A stretch of 64,000 bases of DNA from assembly GCF_013607875.1 (NCBI RefSeq), contig NZ_VDES01000002.1, positions 1,494,297 through 1,558,296 of the forward strand, given 5' to 3'. Below, piece by piece: positions 55,651 to 64,000 of the stretch. How positions within the stretch are numbered: the first letter of the stretch is position 1; each line of letters begins with the position of its first letter. The notes beneath the pieces were generated by a model. It searched no databases, had not been told where the DNA came from, and saw nothing but the letters and a program-made list of their open reading frames with translations. The translations under genes were made by a program, and so were the position numbers. The stretch is from Blastomonas ursincola. GTDB taxonomy: Bacteria > Pseudomonadota > Alphaproteobacteria > Sphingomonadales > Sphingomonadaceae.

Positions 55651-57572
55651 CACTGGGTCAACCTCAATTCTGCGATGTTCTTGGCGATATTTTCAAAGGC
55701 TGAGTTCAGCTCATCAGCGTTTTCTGCAGTAAACGAGCTGCCGCTGCTGGCGCAGGTTTCCATATCCTCGGTCAGTTCGGTGCCGAAGGCGATGACCCAC
55801 AGGCGGATGCCCTTGGATTTGATGGCCTGGCACACCGCCAGATAGCGGCTTCGGTGTCGGGAAAGCTGGTCGCGACTGCTGCCGCTGGCTCCAACGATCC
55901 GCCGATCGTCCTGTTCGATCCCGTAAATCGACGCTGAGCTCCACGACGGGGCGAGTTGGCCATCGGTCATAAAGACCATGTGACGGCTCACCGCCCCAGG
56001 ATTGTTGGGCACCTCATTGACGACCGATTGAAACAGCCCCTGCGGAGAGGCCAGGCGGGCGCCCCAGATAAGGCCGACATCATGATAGGTACCGCCAACG
56101 GCTACAAGTCCGTACACATAGTCGTACACCTGCTGTCGCGTCATTTCAGCCAGCAGCTTTGCCTTGCCGGGGCATGCGGTGTTCCCGAGGCTGATCAGGC
56201 TGCTCGAGTTGGTGCTGCGGTAGTAGACCTCTCGCCAGAACGGACGCCATTTGGTTGCGGTATCCGTTGGGGCATCGTCTATGTTCAGATCATGCGCATC
56301 CAAGGTGTCATCAGCGGTAATGCCATTGCGTGTGCTAGCAAAGTTCGTTGCCGCCACAGTGTCGCGTTCCTCGATGCAGCCATCCCAGCGGCTCGTGCTG
56401 CCATTGACTTCGGTCGGCGTGAAGACAGCCGGATTTGCAGCCTTGATCGAGCGGACGTAGTCGAAGGTCGGATAGGTGACCGGTCCGCGTGCGTACGCCA
56501 CCCTTGCAACAGAGCTGTTTGCTGGCTGCAGGTGGTTTGGCGTAATTCGCCGCGTCCGAATGCGAAGGCATTGCGCCGATCCGGAGAAACTCCAGCGGTC
56601 ATTCCGCCCCGCCCAGGAAAAGCGGTCATAGGTTGTCTCGGTGGTCACACCATTGACCGTATTGGTTGTGCTGGCAGCTCTGCCCCATGTGGTGCAGGCA
56701 GACGACGTTGTATTGGTTCCACCGGAAAAGGTGCTGTGCGGACGAGATGGGCAGGTGACGGCTTGAGTCCCGCCAAAAATTTCACAATCCTGCCAGAAGG
56801 TTGCGCGCGATCTATAGGTCCAGCTGTCACCAGCAGTGCCGCCTACCAGCCACGCCGGGTTGGCATCGTAGAGCAGTTCGCCGACATTGACGTTGCTCGA
56901 ATATGGCACGAACGAGTAGCGGATGCGCGCGTCGCTGCCCGCTGCTGCGGTCGCCATGGTGTCGTAGAAGCTCATCACCGCCTCCTGCAGAGAGGTGAGC
57001 TTGACGGCAGAGGTACCATCGCTGTTGGTCAGGGTTTCGGCCATGGAGCCGGTCACGTCGAGCACGAACGTGACGTCCGTGTTGGTGAGGTTCAGCTCGG
57101 CTTCGCAGGTGACGGAAATGTTCAGCGTGTCATAACCGAACATACCCATGATCGCGGTGGGCATGTCGGCAGAGGCAGACCCTGTGATCTTGCTGGAACC
57201 GGTAGGGTTTTCGGTTTCGAAGGATACGCCGGTGGTATCGTTATATCCCTCCTGATAGTTCACATCGAAAAAGGCTTCGGCCTGCGCTTCGGCTGCGGTC
57301 GTGTACGTGCTCTGTGCCATGGCGCGGCGTCCAGCCAGCACGCCGGCGTCGCACGCGTGCTGGATTCGCGACTTGACCATATATGCGCGGCTCATGTCGA
57401 TGGCACCGCCGACCATCGCTGCCATGGGCAGGATGCTGGCGGCCAGAATGGGCAGCACGTTGCCGCGTTTCGACGCAAGCAGCCGGTTGAGCCAAGGGCG
57501 CGCGCCGGTCTTCGCGGCATCGGCCCGCGCGCTGGTGCCAAAGCGCTGATCTTCGGTGTGGCGGATGGTCAT
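55650..57572 (-). CDS. TadG-like pilus assembly protein with von Willebrand A domain
   Basis: 640 residues from ATG 57572 (MTIRHTEDQRFGTSARADAA). An N-terminal basic stretch is followed by the Tad-type membrane anchor GNVLPILAASILPMAAMVGG and ACDAGVLAGRRAMAQ, as in TadG. The large periplasmic part begins with a VWA-type MIDAS strand TFVLDVTGSMAETL near residue 170 (D-x-T-x-S form), with the TSLQEAVMSFYD helix. It ends FENIAKNIAELRLTQ, also VWA-like. The insertion of about 300 residues within the VWA domain is Ser/Thr/Asn-rich with many cysteines. It is the first gene of a three-gene operon. Confidence 0.85.
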   Translation of the reverse strand: MTIRHTEDQRFGTSARADAAKTGARPWLNRLLASKRGNVLPILAASILPMAAMVGGAIDMSRAYMVKSRIQHACDAGVLAGRRAMAQSTYTTAAEAQAEAFFDVNYQEGYNDTTGVSFETENPTGSSKITGSASADMPTAIMGMFGYDTLNISVTCEAELNLTNTDVTFVLDVTGSMAETLTNSDGTSAVKLTSLQEAVMSFYDTMATAAAGSDARIRYSFVPYSSNVNVGELLYDANPAWLVGGTAGDSWTYRSRATFWQDCEIFGGTQAVTCPSRPHSTFSGGTNTTSSACTTWGRAASTTNTVNGVTTETTYDRFSWAGRNDRWSFSGSAQCLRIRTRRITPNHLQPANSSVARVAYARGPVTYPTFDYVRSIKAANPAVFTPTEVNGSTSRWDGCIEERDTVAATNFASTRNGITADDTLDAHDLNIDDAPTDTATKWRPFWREVYYRSTNSSSLISLGNTACPGKAKLLAEMTRQQVYDYVYGLVAVGGTYHDVGLIWGARLASPQGLFQSVVNEVPNNPGAVSRHMVFMTDGQLAPSWSSASIYGIEQDDRRIVGASGSSRDQLSRHRSRYLAVCQAIKSKGIRLWVIAFGTELTEDMETCASSGSSFTAENADELNSAFENIAKNIAELRLTQ

Positions 57573-57699
57573 GATGTGGTTAATGCCCCTTAGACGCAGC
57601 GTGCCTTGTATCCGCACAATGGTAAGCAGCCCTCAAAGGGAGATGGTTAAGCCCAAGTTTACCTTGATTTGACCCGGAAATTGCGGGACTGCGCGCGCC

Positions 57700-58356
57700 A
57701 TGGTTCCTCCAGAGACCCCTGTTTCTCCGCTCGTCACGCTGGCGGTCGGCTATGGCGACCGGCAGGTCCGCGACTGGGCTCGGGCGCTGTTTGCCTTCGA
57801 CGCGCAAATGGCGGGCATCGTGCTGCAGGCGCGCGAGCCGATGCTGGCGCAGATCCGCCTGCAATGGTGGCACGATGTGCTGGCCAAGCCGGTGGCGTCG
57901 CGTCCTTCGGCCAATCCGGTGCTCGCTGCCCTGGCACCGATCGAAGCCGATGGGCTGGCGCTGACCGATGCGCTGGGGCCGGTGATCCGGGGCTGGGAAG
58001 CGGCGCTAGAATGCGAGGAGAGCGAGGCGGTCGCCGATTTCGCGACGGGCCGGGGGCAGCTGTTCGCGGCCTTTGCGGGGCAGGGGGGCGATGCCGCCGA
58101 TCTGCAGCGCATCGGCCAGGCCTGGGCGCTGTGGGACATGGTGCGCTTCCACCGGCGCACGGCTGCGCTCGATAGCGCCTTCGCGGCGGTCGATACGCGG
58201 GCGCTGAAGCGTATCGCGCTTCCGGCCCGGCTGCGGCCCTTGTCGATCATCAACCGTGCGGTGTGGCTTGACATCGCCAGAGGTCGGCTGGATCGTCCCT
58301 GGGCCGGTCCCGGCCTGTTCGCACGGCTCGTCTGGCACGGGGTGACGGGGCGGTGA
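57700..58356 (+). CDS. Squalene/phytoene synthase-like protein (short form)
   Basis: 218 residues. The segment ARALFAFDAQMAGIVLQAR followed by EPMLAQIRLQWWHDVL matches the second half of the first helix bundle of the squalene/phytoene synthase superfamily, and resembles the NDUFAF6-type family used in complex I assembly. The Asp-rich substrate motifs (DxxxD) of real synthases are missing, so a catalytic prenyl synthase is unlikely. Function unknown. Starts at ATG 57700 after the TadG gene, divergent. Confidence 0.7.
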   Translation: MVPPETPVSPLVTLAVGYGDRQVRDWARALFAFDAQMAGIVLQAREPMLAQIRLQWWHDVLAKPVASRPSANPVLAALAPIEADGLALTDALGPVIRGWEAALECEESEAVADFATGRGQLFAAFAGQGGDAADLQRIGQAWALWDMVRFHRRTAALDSAFAAVDTRALKRIALPARLRPLSIINRAVWLDIARGRLDRPWAGPGLFARLVWHGVTGR

Positions 58357-58381
58357 CCGCCTGACGAGAGGGGGAAGGGCG

Positions 58382-58831
58382 ATGCGGATCCTGTTCGGCG
58401 GATTGGCGGCAATCGCCTTGCTGGTCGGCGGCTTCTTCCTCATTCGCGCACAGCAGCAGGATGACGAGCTGGCCGAGATCGTGGCCCCTCCGCCCGAGCC
58501 TCAGGACACCGGCCTGCCGATGGCCGATCCGGGCCAGCTGCGCGGTCCGGAGCCGCCGCAAGCGACCGAGATGACTCGCGAGGAACGCCGCTTTGCCCGG
58601 TTCGACCGCAATGGCGATCGGATCATCACCCGCGAGGAACTGCTCGCCAGCCGCACCAAGGCGTTCAAGGCGCTCGACAGGGACGGCAACAACCTGCTGA
58701 CCTTCGAGGAATGGGCGGTGGCGACATCGGATCGCTTCGCCAAGGCCGATGGCGACCGCAACGGTCGCCTGTCGCCGGAGGAGTTCGCGACAACCCGGCC
58801 CAAGCGCCCGCTACAGCGCTGCAAATGCTGA
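58382..58831 (+). CDS. Membrane-anchored EF-hand protein
   Basis: 149 residues. An uncleaved N-terminal membrane helix (MRILFGGLAAIALLVGGFFL) leads to an acidic Pro-rich linker and three EF-hand loops: DRNGDRIITREE, DRDGNNLLTFEE and DGDRNGRLSPEE, each with D/N at positions 1, 3, 5 and a Glu at position 12. It should bind Ca2+ in the periplasm. It ends in a basic cysteine-containing tail (RCKC). Such proteins are common in sphingomonads and of unknown role. Converges with trmFO. Confidence 0.87.
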   Translation: MRILFGGLAAIALLVGGFFLIRAQQQDDELAEIVAPPPEPQDTGLPMADPGQLRGPEPPQATEMTREERRFARFDRNGDRIITREELLASRTKAFKALDRDGNNLLTFEEWAVATSDRFAKADGDRNGRLSPEEFATTRPKRPLQRCKC

Positions 58832-60202
58832 CTATTCGGCGGCGACGACCTCGCCAGTACCTGCCAGCCAGCCTTGCAAGTCGGCGCGCGCGCGCGAGGT
58901 ATAGGCTTCCTTGCGCTGCTTCTTGTGCACCTTGTCCTCGGGCGGCGGGAACAGGCCGAAATTGACGTTCATCGGCTGGAAGTCGCTCGCTTCCGCGCCG
59001 CCGGTGATGTGGCCGAGCAGCGCGCCCAGCGCGGTGGTGACCGGTGGCGTCTCGAGCGAGCGTCCCTGCAGTTCGGCCGCGGCAAAGCGGCCCGCCATCA
59101 GCCCGACGCTGGCGCTTTCGACATAGCCCTCGCAGCCGGTAATCTGTCCGGCAAAGCGGATATGCGGCGCCTTGCGCAGCCGCAGCTGGCCATCGAGCAG
59201 GCGCGGCGAGTTGATGAACGTATTGCGGTGCAGCCCGCCCAGCCGCGCGAATTCGGCCTTTTCCAGCCCTGGAATGGTGCGGAAAAGCTCGACCTGCGCC
59301 CCGTGCTTCAGCTTGGTCTGGAAGCCGACCATGTTCCACAGCGTGCCCAGCTTGTTGTCCTGGCGCAGCTGCACCACCGCATAGGGCCAGCGCCCGGTGC
59401 GCGGATTGTCCAGCCCCACCGGCTTCATTGGGCCGAAGCGCAAGGTGTCCACGCCGCGCGCCGCCATCACCTCGATCGGCATGCAGCCCTCGAAATAGGG
59501 CGTATCCTTCTCCCATTCCTTGAACTCGGTCTTCTCGCCCTCGATCAGACCGCGATGGAAGGCGAGATACTGGTCCTTGTCCATCGGGCAGTTGATATAG
59601 TCCTTGCCGTCGCCTTCGGGGCCGACCTTGTCCCAGCGGCTCGCCATCCAGCAGATGTCCATGTCAATGCTGTCGCGGTGGACGATCGGGGCGATGGCAT
59701 CGAAGAACGCCAGAGCGTCCTCGCCGGTCGCCGCGCCGATCGACTGGGCGAGCGACATGGCAGTCAGCGGGCCAGTGGCGATGATCGTCGGGCCTTCGTG
59801 CGGCAGCGTGTCGATCCGCTCGCGCACGATGCGGATGTTGGGGTGCTCGCTCAAGGCCTTGGTGACGATATCGGAGAATATGTCGCGATCGACTGCCAGC
59901 GCTGAACCGGCCGGCACCTTGGCCTTGTCCGCCGCCGCCATGATCAGCGAGTCCAGCGTGCGCATCTCCTGGTGCAGCAGGCCGACGGCATTGCGATCGG
60001 CATCGTCCGAACGGAAGCTGTTCGAACAGACGAGTTCGGCCAGGCCATCAGTCTGGTGCGCGGGCGTCATGTCGCCGCTTCCGCGCATTTCGGACAGGCG
60101 CACCTTCACGCCCGCCTGCGCGAGCTGCCATGCCGCTTCGGAGCCGGCCAGGCCGCCGCCGATGATGTGAATCTGGTGCTGGAAATCGTTGCTGTTGCTC
60201 AT
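58832..60202 (-). CDS. trmFO: Methylenetetrahydrofolate-tRNA-(uracil-54-C5)-methyltransferase TrmFO
   Basis: 456 residues. TrmFO uses methylenetetrahydrofolate and FADH2 to make ribothymidine at position 54 of tRNA, in place of SAM-dependent TrmA. The FAD motif is [26 protein letters not shown]-type text reads [20 protein letters not shown], and [20 protein letters not shown] carries the catalytic Cys. Further signatures are [17 protein letters not shown] and [20 protein letters not shown]. Stop codon is next to the EF-hand gene stop. Confidence 0.95.
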   Translation of the reverse strand: MSNSNDFQHQIHIIGGGLAGSEAAWQLAQAGVKVRLSEMRGSGDMTPAHQTDGLAELVCSNSFRSDDADRNAVGLLHQEMRTLDSLIMAAADKAKVPAGSALAVDRDIFSDIVTKALSEHPNIRIVRERIDTLPHEGPTIIATGPLTAMSLAQSIGAATGEDALAFFDAIAPIVHRDSIDMDICWMASRWDKVGPEGDGKDYINCPMDKDQYLAFHRGLIEGEKTEFKEWEKDTPYFEGCMPIEVMAARGVDTLRFGPMKPVGLDNPRTGRWPYAVVQLRQDNKLGTLWNMVGFQTKLKHGAQVELFRTIPGLEKAEFARLGGLHRNTFINSPRLLDGQLRLRKAPHIRFAGQITGCEGYVESASVGLMAGRFAAAELQGRSLETPPVTTALGALLGHITGGAEASDFQPMNVNFGLFPPPEDKVHKKQRKEAYTSRARADLQGWLAGTGEVVAAE

Positions 60203-60298
60203 GCGCGTGCAGATAGCGCGTGTGTGGCGATTTGCCCAGCTTGCGCTTTATCCGTGTTCGGTGCCATCAGGAGGACGGATGCAAACGGGGGAAGATAC

Positions 60299-60970
60299 AT
60301 GGTCGTCAAACGCGCACTGGCGGAATCGCGGCCCTGGCTGCTGCTGAGCCTCGTGGCGGCGATCAGCTATTATTTCGTGAGCGATGCGCCGATCCCGGGC
60401 CTGTACCTGATGCTGTGGAAAGGGCTGGGCGTCGGCTTCCTGGCGGTGTTCGCCTTTGCCCGGCACCATTCGCGCGACGGGCAGCTGATCGGCGCGGTCA
60501 TGACGCTGGGCGCGATTGGCGACATGGCGATCGAGATCGACATGATCTATGGCGCGGTCGCCTTCCTGCTCGGCCATTGTGTCGCAATCTGGCTTTATGC
60601 ACGCCACCGCCGGGCACGCGTCACCTTCAGCCAGCGGCTGTTCGCGCTGCTGCTGGTGCCGGGCGTGGTGCTGATCGCCTGGGCGCTGCCCATGGACCGC
60701 AGCGGCGCAGCGGGCATTGCGTTCTACAGCCTGTTCCTCGCGGTCATGGCGGCCATGGCCTGGACCAGCGATTTCCCTCGCTATCGCGTCGGCACCGGCG
60801 CACTGATGTTCGTGGTGTCGGACCTGCTGATCTTCGCGCGGCTGGGGCCGCTCGAAGGCTCGGCCATTCCCGACTGGATGATCTGGCCGCTCTACTATTT
60901 CGGCCAGTTCCTGATCTGCACCGGCGTCATCCAGAGCCTGCGCCACAAGGACCCGAGGGTCGCCGGTTGA
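60299..60970 (+). CDS. YhhN-family (lysoplasmalogenase-like) membrane protein
   Basis: 223 residues from ATG 60299, with about eight membrane helices. Family marks are the acidic residues in YLMLWKGLGVGFLAVFAFAR, GAIGDMAIEID (G-D-x-x-x-x-D), GHCVAIWLYARHRRARV and FVVSDLLIFARLG. TMEM86/YhhN proteins hydrolyse the vinyl ether of lysoplasmalogens in animals; the bacterial substrate is uncertain. The nearest upstream frame overlaps the trmFO start antisense and is not coding. Confidence 0.85.
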   Translation: MVVKRALAESRPWLLLSLVAAISYYFVSDAPIPGLYLMLWKGLGVGFLAVFAFARHHSRDGQLIGAVMTLGAIGDMAIEIDMIYGAVAFLLGHCVAIWLYARHRRARVTFSQRLFALLLVPGVVLIAWALPMDRSGAAGIAFYSLFLAVMAAMAWTSDFPRYRVGTGALMFVVSDLLIFARLGPLEGSAIPDWMIWPLYYFGQFLICTGVIQSLRHKDPRVAG

Positions 60971-60995
60971 AGCGCGGGGGTGCGCGTGTTATAAC
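60967..60995 (+). promoter_or_regulatory. Strong sigma-70 promoter of the AbrB-Doc toxin-antitoxin operon
   Basis: TTGAAG (60967-60972), 17-base spacer, TATAAC (60990-60995). The antitoxin ATG is at 61002, so transcription starting seven bases after the -10 would begin on or next to the A of the ATG. The mRNA would be leaderless; no ribosome site is present upstream. Confidence 0.65.
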
Positions 60996-60996
60996 A
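60987..60996. promoter_or_regulatory. Candidate operator over the -10 of the toxin-antitoxin promoter
   Basis: TGTTATAACA is a perfect 10-base palindrome that covers the whole -10 hexamer. An AbrB/MazE-type antitoxin dimer bound here would block its own promoter. Confidence 0.55.
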
Positions 60997-61001
60997 TCCG
61001 T

Positions 61002-61229
61002 ATGAACAAGCCCCTCAAGCTCATCAAGATCGGCAATTCCACCGGCATCATCCTGCCCAAGGATGTGCTGGCGCATCTCAATGTCGAGCAAGGCGATGAG
61101 GTGTCGGTGGTCAAGCAGGCCGATGGCATCGCCCTCAAATCCGTCGATCCGGATTTCGACAAGCAGATGTCGGCGGCGCGCGATGTGATGGCGCGCTATC
61201 GTAACGCGCTGCGCGAACTGGCCAAGTGA
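61002..61229 (+). CDS. AbrB/MazE-type antitoxin
   Basis: 75 residues. The N-terminal swapped-hairpin DNA-binding fold is clear: LKLIKIGNSTGIILPKDVLA, then LNVEQGDEVSVVKQADGIAL. The tail (DKQMSAARDVMARYRNALRE) is the helix that would block the partner. It is one base from the downstream toxin gene. Two-gene operon with its own promoter, divergent in sense from gyrA. Confidence 0.92.
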   Translation: MNKPLKLIKIGNSTGIILPKDVLAHLNVEQGDEVSVVKQADGIALKSVDPDFDKQMSAARDVMARYRNALRELAK

Positions 61230-61230
61230 G

Positions 61231-61620
61231 GTGGCTGACTGGATCTGGGTGCGGCAGGATGTCGTCCTGGCCCTGCACGACGAGCAGATCGCCGAACATG
61301 GCGGCTTGAGCGGCATTCGCGATGCGGCGCTGGTCGAGAGCGCGCTGGCGCGTCCGCTCAATCTAGCCGCTTATGGGGAGCCGGATGCCGCTGATCTGGC
61401 GGCAGCCTATGCCTTTGGCCTCGCGCGAAACCATCCTTTTGCCGATAGCAACAAGCGCAGCGCGGCCGTGGTTGCGCTGACCTTTCTGCTGCTCAACGAT
61501 GTCGCGTTCGAGATCACCGAAGCCGAGCTTGTCGTCATGACAATGGCGCTCGCCGCAGGCGACCTCTCCGAAGAAGAGGTCGCCCGCTGGTTCCGCGATC
61601 ATATCGTGGAGCGAGGCTGA
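61231..61620 (+). CDS. Doc/Fic-family toxin
   Basis: 129 residues from GTG 61231. The Fic/Doc catalytic loop reads HPFADSNKRSAAVV with His 68; the canonical Doc loop is HPF-x-D-G-N-K-R, so Gly is replaced by Ser here. N-terminal IRDAALVESALARPLN and the helix AYAFGLARN are typical of death-on-curing proteins. Doc phosphorylates EF-Tu. With an AbrB/MazE-type antitoxin rather than Phd this is a mixed pairing, though known in other genomes. Confidence 0.9.
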   Translation: MADWIWVRQDVVLALHDEQIAEHGGLSGIRDAALVESALARPLNLAAYGEPDAADLAAAYAFGLARNHPFADSNKRSAAVVALTFLLLNDVAFEITEAELVVMTMALAAGDLSEEEVARWFRDHIVERG

Positions 61621-61623
61621 GGC

Positions 61624-64000
<2,377 letters not shown>

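Noticed and set aside
57700-58356. Carotenoid or hopanoid biosynthesis gene
   Set aside because: The Asp-rich catalytic motifs of squalene and phytoene synthases are absent, and no terpene gene is adjacent.

Overview
This is a 64 kb stretch of GC-rich alphaproteobacterial chromosome. Gene content and order point to the Sphingomonadales, probably Sphingomonadaceae. The main grounds are an archaeal-type class I lysyl-tRNA synthetase, recG-sdhE-mfd, yqeY-dnaG-rpoD, eno-ftsB-pdhA-pdhB with a lipoyl domain fused to PdhB, rpmF-plsX-fabH-ihfA-merR, and TrmFO. I see no rRNA, CRISPR array, intact insertion sequence or prophage. The window begins inside secA and ends inside gyrA.

Layout. 1-2 kb: end of secA and a TSUP transporter. 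2-4.3 kb: a short, locally AT-rich accessory patch (small membrane protein, FkbM methyltransferase, WYL-like protein) next to tRNA-Asn. 4.4-13.5 kb: NAD kinase, a c-di-GMP phosphodiesterase, and the mfd/sdhE versus recG repair block. 13.6-16.8 kb: rpmF-plsX-fabH-ihfA-merR. 16.8-23.3 kb: a leftward dinG-sixA-GNAT operon divergent from lysK-corA. 23.3-32.3 kb: stress and envelope genes (PfpI, lipid desaturase, DOMON-like protein, NamZ, a tandem pair of SpoIIAA-like proteins, a Sel1-like secreted protein, a sterol-desaturase-family enzyme and a PAS histidine kinase). 32.3-34.9 kb: a TonB-dependent receptor.

35.4-40.6 kb holds the macromolecular-synthesis operon yqeY-dnaG-rpoD, interrupted between yqeY and dnaG by a GIY-YIG gene surrounded by three copies of a palindromic repeat. 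40.8-46.5 kb holds carA and carB, separated by an rraB homologue and a leftward VapBC/FitAB-type toxin-antitoxin pair. 46.6-51.5 kb: greA, rhomboid, DUF4170, a YqjD/YqjE-like cluster with a candidate general-stress promoter, eno and ftsB. 51.6-54.1 kb: pdhA-pdhB. 54.2-57.6 kb: three translationally coupled Tad pilus accessory genes. 57.7-61.6 kb: phytoene-synthase-like protein, EF-hand protein, trmFO, YhhN and an AbrB-Doc toxin-antitoxin module. The rest is gyrA.

Most of the window is conserved core chromosome. The unusual parts are mobile-looking palindromic repeats (one family splitting an operon, one read in frame inside dinG), two toxin-antitoxin modules beside essential genes, a duplicated SpoIIAA-like gene whose upstream motif was duplicated with it, and an 18-bp tandem repeat at the end of the histidine kinase. 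I did not find a convincing new multi-gene defence or biosynthetic system. Coordinates and motifs were read by eye, and family names come from recognising motifs, not from database searches.
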